This document shows, piece by piece, positions 54,405-63,365 of a stretch of 64,000 nucleotides of DNA. This DNA is from Nitrobacteraceae bacterium AZCC 2146 (GTDB taxonomy: Bacteria > Pseudomonadota > Alphaproteobacteria > Rhizobiales > Xanthobacteraceae): the NCBI GenBank assembly GCA_036924855.1, contig JBAGRP010000001.1, positions 372,001-436,000 of the forward strand, read 5' to 3'. Position 1 is the stretch's first letter, and every line of letters starts with the position of its first letter. The notes under the pieces are model-generated. The model was given only the letters and a program-made list of their open reading frames with translations, was not told the origin of the DNA and made no database searches. The translations under genes and the position numbers were made by a program.

Positions 54405-56834
54405 ATGCCAACTTTTTCTCAAAGCCTTGAACAATCACTGCATCGCGCGCTCTCGATCGCGAATGAGCGGCATCACCAATACGCGACACTGGAGCATTTG
54501 CTGCTGTCGCTGGTCGATGACTCGGATGCAGCGGCGGTAATGCGGGCCTGCAGCGTCGATCTCGACAAGCTGCGCACCAGCCTGGTCAACTATCTCGAAA
54601 CCGAATTCGAAAACCTGGTGACGGACGGCGCCGACGATGCCAAGCCGACCGCCGGATTTCAGCGCGTGATCCAACGCGCCGTGATTCACGTGCAATCGTC
54701 GGGTCGCGAAGAAGTGACCGGCGCCAATGTGCTGATCGCCATCTTCGCCGAGCGCGAAAGCCACGCCGCGTATTTCCTGCAGGAGCAGGACATGACGCGC
54801 TACGACGCGGTGAATTACATCAGCCACGGCATCGCCAAGCGGGCTGGCGTCTCCGAGGCGCGGCCGGTGCGCGGCGTCGACGAGGAAACCGAAACCAAGA
54901 ACGGCGACGATTCCAAGAAAAAGGGCGAGGCGCTCGACACCTATTGCGTCAACCTCAACAAGAAGGCCCGCGACGGCAAGATCGATCCGGTGATCGGGCG
55001 TAATGCCGAGATCAGCCGCGCCATCCAGGTGCTGTGCCGCCGGCAGAAGAACAATCCTTTGTTCGTCGGCGAAGCCGGCGTCGGCAAGACCGCGATCGCC
55101 GAAGGTCTGGCGAAACGCATCGTCGACAGCGAGGTGCCGGAAGTACTGGCGGCGGCGACGGTATTCTCGCTCGACATGGGCACGCTGCTCGCGGGCACGC
55201 GCTATCGTGGCGATTTCGAAGAGCGCCTGAAGCAGGTGCTCAAGGAACTCGAGGCGCATCCCAACGCGATCCTGTTCATCGACGAAATCCATACCGTGAT
55301 CGGCGCCGGCGCCACCTCGGGCGGTGCGATGGATGCCTCGAATCTGCTCAAGCCTGCTCTGGCTTCGGGCACGATCCGCTGTATGGGCTCGACCACCTAC
55401 AAGGAATACCGCCAGCACTTCGAAAAGGACCGCGCTTTGGTGCGCAGGTTCCAGAAGATCGACGTGAATGAGCCCACCGTCGAGGACGCCATCGCGATCC
55501 TCAAGGGGCTGAAGCCGTATTTCGAGGACTACCACAAGCTGAAATACACCAATGAGGCGATCGAGGCCGCGGTGCAGCTGTCGTCGCGCTATATCCACGA
55601 CCGCAAGTTGCCGGACAAGGCGATCGACGTGATCGACGAATCCGGCGCGGCGCAGATGCTGGTGGCCGAGAACAAGCGCAAGAAGACCATCGGCATCAAG
55701 GAAATCGAGACCACGATCGCGACCATGGCGCGGATCCCGCCCAAGAGCGTGTCGAAGGACGATGCCGAGGTGCTGCGACATCTCGAATCCACCCTGAAGC
55801 GGGTGGTGTTCGGCCAGGACAACGCGATCGAGGCGCTGTCGGCATCGATCAAGCTGGCGCGTGCCGGCCTGCGCGAACCGGAGAAGCCGATCGGCTCGTA
55901 TCTGTTCTCGGGGCCGACCGGCGTCGGCAAGACCGAGGTCGCAAAACAGCTCGCGGCGTCGCTCGGCGTCGAACTGATCCGCTTCGACATGTCCGAATAT
56001 ATGGAGCGGCACACGGTGTCGCGCCTGATCGGCGCGCCTCCGGGCTATGTCGGCTTCGATCAGGGCGGCCTCTTGACCGATGGCGTCGATCAGCATCCGC
56101 ATTGCGTGGTGCTGCTCGACGAAATCGAGAAGGCGCATCCGGATCTCTACAACGTGCTGCTGCAGATCATGGATCACGGCCGGCTCACCGATCACAACGG
56201 CAAGCAGGTCAACTTCCGCAACGTGATCCTGATCATGACGACGAATGCGGGCGCCGCCGACATGGCACGCCAGGCCTTCGGCTTCACGCGCACCAAGCGG
56301 GAAGGCGACGATCACGAGGCGATCAATCGCCAGTTCGCGCCGGAATTCCGCAACCGTCTCGATGCCGTCGTCTCGTTCGCGCATTTGAATGCGGATGTGA
56401 TCGGCATGGTGGTGGAGAAGTTCGTGCTGCAGCTCGAGGCCCAGCTGGCTGATCGTGACGTCACCATCGAACTGTCGGAGCCCGCCAAGGCTTGGCTGGT
56501 TCAACATGGTTACGACGAGCAGATGGGCGCACGGCCGATGTCGCGCGTGATCCAGGAGCACATCAAGAAGCCGCTGGCCGACGAATTGTTGTTCGGCAAG
56601 CTGAAAGATGGCGGCCACGTCCGCGTCGTGCTGGTGAAGGACGAGGCGGTGGCAGGGGTAGAGCTGGAGCTGGAGAAGATCGGCTTCGAATATCCCGACG
56701 GGCCGGTGACGCCAAAGCCCGAGAAGCTGCCTGGCGCGCGCAAGCGGACTCCGCCGCGCAAGCCGAAGTCGGGACCGAGCGGGCCCGGTGGATCGAAAGG
56801 CCCGGCATCGAAGGGACCGCTGGTCAAGGCGTAA
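54405..56834 (+). CDS. clpA: ATP-dependent Clp protease ATPase subunit ClpA
   Basis: ClpA unfolds substrates for ClpP. The 809-residue product has the N-domain that binds ClpS ([21 protein letters not shown]). The first AAA+ module has GEAGVGKT at about 222-229, the second GPTGVGKTE, and a C-terminal arm follows. The last 50 residues are a Lys/Pro/Gly-rich extension ([16 protein letters not shown]) beyond the usual end, as often seen in this family. It lies 247 bases after clpS. Confidence 0.96.
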   Translation: MPTFSQSLEQSLHRALSIANERHHQYATLEHLLLSLVDDSDAAAVMRACSVDLDKLRTSLVNYLETEFENLVTDGADDAKPTAGFQRVIQRAVIHVQSSGREEVTGANVLIAIFAERESHAAYFLQEQDMTRYDAVNYISHGIAKRAGVSEARPVRGVDEETETKNGDDSKKKGEALDTYCVNLNKKARDGKIDPVIGRNAEISRAIQVLCRRQKNNPLFVGEAGVGKTAIAEGLAKRIVDSEVPEVLAAATVFSLDMGTLLAGTRYRGDFEERLKQVLKELEAHPNAILFIDEIHTVIGAGATSGGAMDASNLLKPALASGTIRCMGSTTYKEYRQHFEKDRALVRRFQKIDVNEPTVEDAIAILKGLKPYFEDYHKLKYTNEAIEAAVQLSSRYIHDRKLPDKAIDVIDESGAAQMLVAENKRKKTIGIKEIETTIATMARIPPKSVSKDDAEVLRHLESTLKRVVFGQDNAIEALSASIKLARAGLREPEKPIGSYLFSGPTGVGKTEVAKQLAASLGVELIRFDMSEYMERHTVSRLIGAPPGYVGFDQGGLLTDGVDQHPHCVVLLDEIEKAHPDLYNVLLQIMDHGRLTDHNGKQVNFRNVILIMTTNAGAADMARQAFGFTRTKREGDDHEAINRQFAPEFRNRLDAVVSFAHLNADVIGMVVEKFVLQLEAQLADRDVTIELSEPAKAWLVQHGYDEQMGARPMSRVIQEHIKKPLADELLFGKLKDGGHVRVVLVKDEAVAGVELELEKIGFEYPDGPVTPKPEKLPGARKRTPPRKPKSGPSGPGGSKGPASKGPLVKA

Positions 56835-56856
56835 GCCTGATCCGATCGAACAAACG

Positions 56857-56888
56857 AAAACGGCCGGCAAGAAATTGCCGGCCGTTTT
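56857..56888. terminator. Bidirectional Rho-independent terminator
   Basis: A perfect 14-base stem, AAAACGGCCGGCAA with its complement, has a stable GAAA tetraloop and ends in TTTTGTTTG. It follows clpA by 22 bases. Confidence 0.92.
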
Positions 56889-56898
56889 GTTTGATCTT

Positions 56899-56968
56899 GT
56901 CATTCCGGGACGTGCCTTGGTCGGCGATAGCCGACCGGGGTGCGGGCCCGGCGCGCCGGGGAATGACG
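56899..56968. repeat. Palindromic repeat (same family as 12151)
   Basis: GTCATTCCGGG at the left end and GGAATGAC at the right match the ends of the element at 12151-12261. An internal GGTCGGC-GATA-GCCGACC hairpin lies at 56919-56936. It sits just behind the clpA terminator. Confidence 0.8.
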
Positions 56969-56986
56969 AGGTTACAGATTGGATAC

Positions 56987-57337
56987 TCAGTCGCCGAGCA
57001 GGTCGTTGATCTGGCGCTGCAGCTGGCGCTTTTTCTTTTCGCTCTTGCGTAGCCGCGCTTCGAGATCGGACGGCGGCGACACGTCGGTCGGCGGATCGGT
57101 GAAGGCGACGCCGACGATGTTGTCGCGCCACCAGATGATTTTGGCGAGGAACGAGCGGCCCTTGCGCGCGATGGCCAACGAGATCTGGTCCTTCGGCAGC
57201 CGGGCGCCGCTCCTGAATTCAATGCGGGCGCCTTCCTCGGAAATGTCGCGCACGACACATTCCTTCACCTTGTTGTCGCTGGTTGCGACACCGCCGAAGA
57301 TCACCTTGTCCCGCGCGTTCTTGCGACGTTCATCCAT
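56987..57337 (-). CDS. PilZ-domain protein (first)
   Basis: The 116-residue product has a basic start MDERRKNARDKVIFGG and VVRDISEEGARIEF, the PilZ pattern RxxxR then D/NxSxxG that binds cyclic di-GMP. A C-terminal coiled-coil segment follows (RLRKSEKKKRQLQRQI). The ATG at 57337 is set by a GAGGA site seven bases upstream; the longer frame to 57430 has no such support. Confidence 0.88.
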   Translation of the reverse strand: MDERRKNARDKVIFGGVATSDNKVKECVVRDISEEGARIEFRSGARLPKDQISLAIARKGRSFLAKIIWWRDNIVGVAFTDPPTDVSPPSDLEARLRKSEKKKRQLQRQINDLLGD

Positions 57338-57462
57338 CCGGACATCCTCACGTTGATGCGCGGGACTGTACTGGGTTCCATAAAGGACGAAAGGCCGCGC
57401 CAGCGGGGATGCAGCGTTAACGTAAATCAACCATTGCCGGGTGGGGCCGGAATTACGCGCAG

Positions 57463-58398
57463 CTAAGCCGCGGTCTCGCGCAGGCCGCGGGCGATCTGTT
57501 TCTGGGCGTCGAATTCGGCACGGCGTCGCGCCAGTTCCTCGGCGCTGAGCAAAGCGACGTTGTTGTAGTCGCGCTTCCAGGACGCATCCGCGCTCCAGCG
57601 CAGTGGCGATTGTACGGTGGTCTGCGGCCCGACCGCCGATTCCAGCACGCGCAGCGCCAGTTCCAGCGTGAATGCCTGCGATTCCTGATCGTGCGGCTTG
57701 CCGGCGGAGTTGCCGAGCGGAAAATCGCTGAACAGAAAACGCGGCACCGCGGCGTGCTCGACGATGTCCTTGGCGCAGCCCATCACGACCGTGGAAATGC
57801 CATTCGCCTCAAGATGCCGCGCCACCAAGCTGATGGTCTGGTGGCAGACCGGACAGTTCGGCACCAGAATGGCAGCATCGACGCCGTCGGCGCGGCAGCG
57901 CGCCAGGATATCCGGCGCGTCGGTCTCGAGGGTGACGCGGTGGCTGCGGTTGGTCGGTGCGCCAAAGAAGCGCGGCGCGACTTCGCCGATCCGGCCGGCG
58001 GCAGCAAGCTGCTTCAGTGCGGGGAGGGGGAACCAGGTGCCGCTGTCGTCCGCCATGGTGTGGACGCGGTCATAGGCGATGTGCGAGATGCGCAGGTCGT
58101 GGGTCTTCGATGTATCGCCGTCATAAACCTGATAGAACTTGGCGCCGCCATTGTATTTGGCGCCAGGCCCCTGATCGCCTCTTTCGGGATTGAACGGGGC
58201 CGCGGTGGTGACAATCGCGACGCGCGACTGCGCCAGCGGTTTGCGCAGCGGCTGGAACGGTGCATCGATATAATGCGCCCAGCGGTAGGGCGTGTCGTAA
58301 CCGATCGCCAGATAGTAATCGCGGGTGCGCGCCATATAGGGGATCGGGGTGTCGTCGTCGGGCGCAAAGCGTAGCTGTTGCTCCAGCGTATTGGTCAT
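57463..58398 (-). CDS. Glycine/proline reductase B-like protein, Cys form
   Basis: The 311-residue product resembles the GrdB/PrdB family. The fold block AAILVPNCPVCHQT occupies the position of the selenocysteine motif in GrdB. The later FSDFPLGNSAGKP matches the family's closing IPHPLGNP. A CxxC motif replaces the Sec site, so it is not a selenoprotein. No glycine reductase A or C subunits are nearby, so a true amino acid reductase is unlikely; the real function is unknown. Confidence 0.75.
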   Translation of the reverse strand: MTNTLEQQLRFAPDDDTPIPYMARTRDYYLAIGYDTPYRWAHYIDAPFQPLRKPLAQSRVAIVTTAAPFNPERGDQGPGAKYNGGAKFYQVYDGDTSKTHDLRISHIAYDRVHTMADDSGTWFPLPALKQLAAAGRIGEVAPRFFGAPTNRSHRVTLETDAPDILARCRADGVDAAILVPNCPVCHQTISLVARHLEANGISTVVMGCAKDIVEHAAVPRFLFSDFPLGNSAGKPHDQESQAFTLELALRVLESAVGPQTTVQSPLRWSADASWKRDYNNVALLSAEELARRRAEFDAQKQIARGLRETAA

Positions 58399-58487
58399 TT
58401 TCTGAACTCCCGCTTCCGCCCTATTTCATTCATAGCTAGCTGCTTCGATCCTTCTGTCAAGAAGCGCTCCGTTCACGCGGGACAGAC

Positions 58488-59495
58488 ATGACGCGATGGG
58501 CCGTCATTTGCAGAATGTGTTGCGTGGCCACGCTGCTGCTCGGGCCGCCCGCGGCCGTGCGCGCGGAGGATGCACCGCCTGCGGGCGAGGCCGCACAATC
58601 CAGCACGGAAACTCCGCCGGCGAGCAGCACAGGCAGACCAGACGAAAAGCCCGCGCCGGCAAAACCCGCCGACACCGCGCGCGACTCCGACACGCGGGAG
58701 TCGATGTGCCTGATGATCGAATCCGCCGCAAAAGCCAACGAGCTGCCGCTGGAGTTTTTCGCCCGCGTGATTTGGCAGGAGAGCCGGTTTCAATCCGACG
58801 CCGTTGGTCCGGTCACGCGCAACGGCCAGCGTGCGCAGGGCATTGCGCAATTCATGCCGGGCACCGCGAACGAGCGGCGGTTGCTCGATCCGTTCGATCC
58901 AGTGCAGGCGCTACCGAAGTCGGCGGAATTTCTGAAGGAATTGCGCGGCCAATTCGGCAATCTCGGTCTGGCGGCGGCGGCCTACAATGCCGGCCCGCGC
59001 CGCGTGCAGGAGTGGATCGACGGCAAGGGATACATGCCGTCGGAAACCCGCAACTACGTGTTCGCCATCACCGGCGCCTCGGTGGACGACTGGCAGGCGG
59101 CCGGCCGCAGGGACAAGATGCCGGAACGCCTACCGACATCGAGCTGCCGCGAGTTGATGGCGCTGCTGCAGCGCGCGCCGAATCCGTTCATTACGCAGCT
59201 TGAGCTACGCGTGAAGCTGGGCGAGGCACGGCCATGGGGCGTGCAACTCGCGGCCGGCTTCAATCGTGATCGCGCGCTGGCAAGCTATGCCCGCGTGATG
59301 TCGCGCCTCAATTCGGTCATCGGCGAACATGATCCCAATCTGCTGAGCTCGCTGTGGCGCAGCAGGGGCACTCGCACATTTTACCAGGTGCGGATCGGCG
59401 CCGACACGCGCGTGGCCGCCGACGACCTCTGTGGTCGGATCCGCCGCGCCGGGCAGGCGTGTCTCGTGCTGCGCAATATGAATGTCAGGGGCTGA
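58488..59495 (+). CDS. Lytic transglycosylase with C-terminal SPOR-like region
   Basis: The 335-residue product has an export signal (cut near VRA-ED) and a Pro/Ala/Thr-rich linker. The SLT domain has the catalytic glutamate in VIWQESRF (E98), RAQGIAQFMPGTA and AYNAGPRRVQEW. The C-terminus (TFYQVRIGADTRVAADDLCG) resembles SPOR. It cuts glycan strands in the periplasm. It lies between two PilZ genes. Confidence 0.92.
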   Translation: MTRWAVICRMCCVATLLLGPPAAVRAEDAPPAGEAAQSSTETPPASSTGRPDEKPAPAKPADTARDSDTRESMCLMIESAAKANELPLEFFARVIWQESRFQSDAVGPVTRNGQRAQGIAQFMPGTANERRLLDPFDPVQALPKSAEFLKELRGQFGNLGLAAAAYNAGPRRVQEWIDGKGYMPSETRNYVFAITGASVDDWQAAGRRDKMPERLPTSSCRELMALLQRAPNPFITQLELRVKLGEARPWGVQLAAGFNRDRALASYARVMSRLNSVIGEHDPNLLSSLWRSRGTRTFYQVRIGADTRVAADDLCGRIRRAGQACLVLRNMNVRG

Positions 59496-59499
59496 GCGC

Positions 59500-59859
59500 T
59501 CAATATTCGGAGCGCAGTTGCTCTAAATGTCGCAGCAACGCCTTGTTGGCGCGCTCGCTGGCGCGCAGCCGCAGCGCCCAGTCCTGCGACATCGCGACAG
59601 GGACATGCCGCGGATCGCGAAATACGAAGCCGGCCATATCGTCTCGGCGCCAGATCATACGGGCGCGGAAGGCGAGGCCCTTGCGCTCGATGGTGAGGTC
59701 GACTTCGTCCGACAGCAGGCACGCATGGGCAAGATCAACCTTCGCGCCGCCATTCGAAAAATTCCGGACGACACAGTCCATCGTCGACCGGTGTCCATTG
59801 AAGGCGATGCGACCGCCGTAATAGACCCGGCCGCGAAAGTTTCGTCGTCGTTCCAGCAT
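59500..59859 (-). CDS. PilZ-domain protein (second)
   Basis: The 119-residue product has MLERRRNFRGRVYYGGRI, with RRxxR, and VVRNFSNGGAKVDL, the NxSxxG part of PilZ. A C-terminal helix follows (RASERANKALLRHLEQLRSEY). It is clearly a paralogue of the protein at 56987 with the same layout. It converges on the transglycosylase gene four bases away. Confidence 0.88.
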   Translation of the reverse strand: MLERRRNFRGRVYYGGRIAFNGHRSTMDCVVRNFSNGGAKVDLAHACLLSDEVDLTIERKGLAFRARMIWRRDDMAGFVFRDPRHVPVAMSQDWALRLRASERANKALLRHLEQLRSEY

Positions 59860-60021
59860 AGTGTGACACCCCCAGCTACCGCCGAGACGCTACCAGAGGT
59901 GGTATCGGCATGGACAGGCCCATCTGAATAAACGCTTTGTTAAGGTAAACCCGCCGCTTGACGGCCGCTGCTTTTGGTTGCGTATGACAGCAAAGCCGGA
60001 TCAAGAAGCTCAAGGACGACC

Positions 60022-60756
60022 GTGGCGCTGCCTGCACTGGATTCACCGAGATGGCAGGGCACTGCGGCTGCATTTGCGTTCGGCATGCGCTCGGTTGCCT
60101 CGACGATCCTGACGCTGGTGCTGTTCGCGACCTATATCGGCATCGGCGCGCTGGCCCACGACACGCATTTCAGCCTGTTCTGGGCGCTCGCCAGTACGTT
60201 GTTCGTCTGGGCCGGCCCTGCGCAGATCATCCTGCTCTCCACGCTGGGCTCCGGCGCTACCGTCATCCAGGCCGCGCTGGCGGTGACGGTCAGCGCGATC
60301 CGGCTGTTTCCGATGGTGGTATCGGTACTCCCGATGCTCCGCGCGCCGCAGACCACAAAGCGGCAGTTGATCCTGCCGGCGCACTTCATCGCGGTGACGC
60401 TGTGGGTGGAATGCTTTCGCCTGTTGCCGCTGGTGCCGCGCGAACGCCGCGTCGCTTTCGTCAACGGGCTCGGCACTGGCCTCGTCTCGATCTCGATGAC
60501 CGCGACCCTGATCGGCTATCAGCTCGCCGCCAACCTGCCGCCGTTGTTCGGCGCCGCGATCCTGTTGCTGACGCCGCTGGCGTTTCTGTTGTCCACCGCG
60601 CGGAATTGCCGGCAGTTCTCCGATGTCGTCGCGCTCGTGCTTGGCATCGCGCTGTTTCCCGTCGTGTCGTTGCTGCAGACCGGCGTCGATATCCTGATCA
60701 GCGGCGTCTCCGCCGGCAGCATCGCCTATGGTGTGCATTGGTGGCGGCGGCGATGA
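60022..60756 (+). CDS. azlC: AzlC family amino acid exporter subunit
   Basis: The 244-residue product has about six membrane helices. AzlC-type features are TYIGIGALAHDTHFSLFWAL and TLFVWAGPAQIILLSTLG. AzlC and AzlD make branched-chain amino acid exporters in Bacillus. The GTG at 60022 is preferred because an AAGGA site lies six bases upstream; the TTG at 59974 has none. The stop overlaps the azlD start (ATGA). Confidence 0.88.
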   Translation: MALPALDSPRWQGTAAAFAFGMRSVASTILTLVLFATYIGIGALAHDTHFSLFWALASTLFVWAGPAQIILLSTLGSGATVIQAALAVTVSAIRLFPMVVSVLPMLRAPQTTKRQLILPAHFIAVTLWVECFRLLPLVPRERRVAFVNGLGTGLVSISMTATLIGYQLAANLPPLFGAAILLLTPLAFLLSTARNCRQFSDVVALVLGIALFPVVSLLQTGVDILISGVSAGSIAYGVHWWRRR

Positions 60757-61097
60757 GCGATTTCATCGGAGACTGGCACGCATTGCTCGTGCTGCTGTTC
60801 GCGGGATTCCTGCCCAATGAGGTCTGGCGCATGCTCGGCCTGTCGCTCGGCGGCGGCGTCGATGAAGAGTCCGAACTGCTGGTGTGGGTGAGGGCGGTGG
60901 CGACAGCGATCCTCGCCGGCGTGATCGCGCAGATCCTGGTGCTGCCGCCCGGCGCGCTGGCCAGCATTCCGGCGCTGTTGCGCTATGGTGCAGTGGCCGT
61001 GGGTCTTATCGTCTTCATCGTGGCGAAGCGATCGATTCTGGCCGGCGTGGTCTGCGGCGAACTCGTGATGCTGATCGGCAAATGGTGGCTTGGCTGA
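60753..61097 (+). CDS. azlD: AzlD family transporter subunit
   Basis: The 114-residue product has three or four membrane helices. It begins SDFIGDWHALLVLLFAGFLP with NEVWRMLG, the AzlD arrangement. It overlaps azlC by four bases and is translated with it. Confidence 0.85.
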   Translation: MSDFIGDWHALLVLLFAGFLPNEVWRMLGLSLGGGVDEESELLVWVRAVATAILAGVIAQILVLPPGALASIPALLRYGAVAVGLIVFIVAKRSILAGVVCGELVMLIGKWWLG

Positions 61098-61174
61098 ACC
61101 GAGCTACGCTTGCGCTGATATCCCTGTCGGGTACTGTCCGGCCAATTCAAAAAAGCAAATATGGGTGAGACGAC

Positions 61175-62161
61175 ATGACAGTGCGCGCCAGCTCCGCCTT
61201 GATATCCTGCCTCGTGTTCGCTGCGACGGCGTTTGTCGCGCCGAATGCCCGCGCCGCGGAATATCCCACGCGTACGATCAAGCTCGTCGTGCCCTATGCC
61301 GCAGGCGGGCCGACCGATGTGCTCGGCCGGTTGGTCGCCGACTATCTCGGCAGGGATTTGAAGCAGGCGGCGATCGTCGAGAACAAGCCGGGCGCGCAGG
61401 GCGCCATCGCCGCGGAGATGGTCGCGCGATCCGATCCCGACGGCTACACGCTGTTCGTGGCGGCGGCCTCGATCATCGTGCTCAATCCGTTGCTCTACAA
61501 AAAGCTGCCCTACGATCCCCAGAAGGATCTCCGGATGCTCTCCATCGTCACTGATCTGCCGGTGGTGATGGAAGTGCACCCTTCCGTGCCGGCGAAGACG
61601 GTGGCGGAGTTCGTCGCTTACGCCAAGGCGAATCCGGGCAAGCTCAACTTCGGTTCGGCCGGCACCGGCGGCACGATTCATCTCGCCGGCGAGATGTTCA
61701 AACAGATCGCCGGCGTCGACATGGCCCATGTGCCCTACAAGGGGGCGGGGCCGGCACTCACCGATCTGCTGTCCGGCAACATCCAGGTGATGTTCGACAC
61801 GCTCTCCACCGCACTGCCGCCGGTGAAGGCCGGGATGCTGCGGCCGCTCGGCGTCAGCTCGGCGCAGCGCAGCCCCGATCTTCCCGACGTGCCCACCGTG
61901 GCCGAAAGCGGCTACCCGGATTATCAGGTGGGCGTCTGGTTCGGCATCGCCGCGCCGGCCAAGCTGCCCGATGACGTCGCGCAGAAGATCATGGCAAGTC
62001 TCGATCGCGCCCTCAACGATGACACGTTCCGCGCGGCTCTGGAGAAGATCGGCTTCCCGGTGCTGCGTCCGCGCACGCAGGCTGAGATCAATGAATTCGT
62101 TGACGCCGACCGGGCGCGATGGTCGAAGGTGATCAAGGCGCAGAATATCTCGCTGGACTGA
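61175..62161 (+). CDS. Bug/TctC family periplasmic binding protein
   Basis: The 328-residue product has a signal peptide (cut near ARA-AE). It carries the Bug family pattern YPTRTIKLVVPYAAGGPTD, NKPGAQGAIAAEMVARS, FGSAGTGGTIHLAGEMFK and VPYKGAGPALTDLLSG. Members bind carboxylates for TctAB tripartite transporters, but the membrane partners are not here, as is common for orphan Bug proteins. Confidence 0.92.
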   Translation: MTVRASSALISCLVFAATAFVAPNARAAEYPTRTIKLVVPYAAGGPTDVLGRLVADYLGRDLKQAAIVENKPGAQGAIAAEMVARSDPDGYTLFVAAASIIVLNPLLYKKLPYDPQKDLRMLSIVTDLPVVMEVHPSVPAKTVAEFVAYAKANPGKLNFGSAGTGGTIHLAGEMFKQIAGVDMAHVPYKGAGPALTDLLSGNIQVMFDTLSTALPPVKAGMLRPLGVSSAQRSPDLPDVPTVAESGYPDYQVGVWFGIAAPAKLPDDVAQKIMASLDRALNDDTFRAALEKIGFPVLRPRTQAEINEFVDADRARWSKVIKAQNISLD

Positions 62162-62173
62162 GATGGTTGAACG

Positions 62174-62665
62174 ATGGTTCGAGAAAGTGAAATCCGGGTT
62201 GGCGAAACCGCCGTCGATGCGCCGAAGCCGAACCATGCCGGCCTCGTTTATATCGGCCGCATTCGCACGCCCTGGACGTCGCGGCTGGAGACACCGCGGC
62301 AGGGCCGGCAAGACGGCCCGGTTTGCCGGCTGGAAATCTTCGAGCCCTGGGTGCCAGCGCTGCAGGGGCTCGATCTCTACAAACATCTCGAGGTGATCTA
62401 CTGGCTGCATCTGTCGCGCCGCGATCTGGTGCTGCAGAGCCCGAAGAATGATGGGCAGGCGCGCGGCACGTTTTCGCTGCGCTCGCCGGTGCGGCCGAAC
62501 CCGCTCGGCACCTCGCTGGTGAGACTGGTCGGCATCGAGGGGGCGACGGTGCTGGTGCGCGGGCTCGATTGCCTCGACGAAACGCCGCTGCTGGATATCA
62601 AGCCGGACCGGTGCGAATTCACACCACTGGCCCCGCCGCAGCCCGGTGATTTTCAGACCGAGTAG
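62174..62665 (+). CDS. trmO: tRNA (N6-threonylcarbamoyladenosine37-N6)-methyltransferase TrmO
   Basis: TrmO methylates t6A37 of some tRNAs. The 163-residue product has the beta-barrel family pattern [45 protein letters not shown] and [15 protein letters not shown]. It follows the Bug gene by 12 bases, possibly one transcript. Confidence 0.9.
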   Translation: MVRESEIRVGETAVDAPKPNHAGLVYIGRIRTPWTSRLETPRQGRQDGPVCRLEIFEPWVPALQGLDLYKHLEVIYWLHLSRRDLVLQSPKNDGQARGTFSLRSPVRPNPLGTSLVRLVGIEGATVLVRGLDCLDETPLLDIKPDRCEFTPLAPPQPGDFQTE

Positions 62666-62698
62666 GGTCTGCCTGTCCGCGTGCCATCCGCGGGGATA

Positions 62699-62825
62699 CC
62701 TCATCCTCGCCTGAACGCAATTGCGTTCAGGCTGGAGGAGCGGCGTCTTCGCCGCATCTCGAAGGATGGGCCGCAAGCCAATCATGGTTCGAGACGGCGC
62801 CAAGCGGCGCCTCCTCACCATGAGG
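62699..62825. repeat. Dispersed repeat element
   Basis: CCTCAT and ATGAGG form the ends. A perfect 12-base palindrome GCCTGAACGCAA/TTGCGTTCAGGC lies at 62709-62732, and a CATGGTTCGAGACGGCGCC block occupies the right part. The form is that of intergenic repeats common in this family. It separates trmO from the convergent HIT gene. Confidence 0.7.
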
Positions 62826-62836
62826 CTGCGTCTGTT

Positions 62837-63265
62837 CTACAGCGCCTTCAACGCTGCGATCAGCGCCGTGGCGTTGTCTTCCAGCACGTTCGGATCTTCC
62901 TTGCGCGACGCCGGCGGCAGCAGGCCGACATTGTCGTGGCGCGGCATCACATGCATGTGGAAGTGAAACACCACCTGACCGCCGGAGGCTTCGCTGTATT
63001 GCGCGATAGTCATGCCGTCGGCCTGGAAGGCCTGCTTGGCCGCCTGCGCGATTTTGTGTGCTCCGCGGGCGACATGGGCAAAGTCCTCCTGCGAGATGTC
63101 GAGGATGTTGCGCGCCGGCGCCTTCGGGATCACCAGCGTATGGCCGGGGGTGCGCGGCATGATGTCGAGAAAGGCGAGGACGTGGTCGTCCTCATAGACC
63201 TTGTAGCAGGCAAACTCGCCGCGCAGGATCTTGGCGAAGATGTTGTTGGGGTCGTACGCGGTCAT
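62837..63265 (-). CDS. HIT family hydrolase
   Basis: The 142-residue product has the HIT motif HFHMHV at 101-106 (H101, H103, H105), with CYKVYEDDHVLAFLDIMPRTPGH upstream. HIT proteins cleave nucleoside phosphoramidates or dinucleotides; the substrate here is not known. Confidence 0.93.
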   Translation of the reverse strand: MTAYDPNNIFAKILRGEFACYKVYEDDHVLAFLDIMPRTPGHTLVIPKAPARNILDISQEDFAHVARGAHKIAQAAKQAFQADGMTIAQYSEASGGQVVFHFHMHVMPRHDNVGLLPPASRKEDPNVLEDNATALIAALKAL

Positions 63266-63313
63266 GTTGCCTCCTGGAAATTTCGGTGACTGTCGTCGCC
63301 ATGCCTGAATAGG

Positions 63314-63365
63314 TCAAGCCGGCTTGATGAATTCAAGCCGGCTTGACGAGGTCAAGCCGGCTCGT
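63314..63365. repeat. Triple copy of TCAAGCCGGCTTGA palindrome
   Basis: Perfect copies lie at 63314-63327 and 63333-63346. A third, truncated on the right, starts at 63352 and overlaps the stop codon of the FemAB-like gene. The period is 19 bases. Confidence 0.85.

Noticed and set aside
54435..57131. 898-codon open frame antisense to clpA
   Set aside because: High-GC sequence leaves long frames opposite real genes. The translation has no domain pattern, and clpA on the other strand is certain. The same applies to long antisense frames opposite radA, dnaB, the ABC-F gene, alr and others.
57463..58398. Genuine glycine reductase
   Set aside because: The selenocysteine site is cysteine and the other reductase subunits are missing, so amino acid reduction is not supported.
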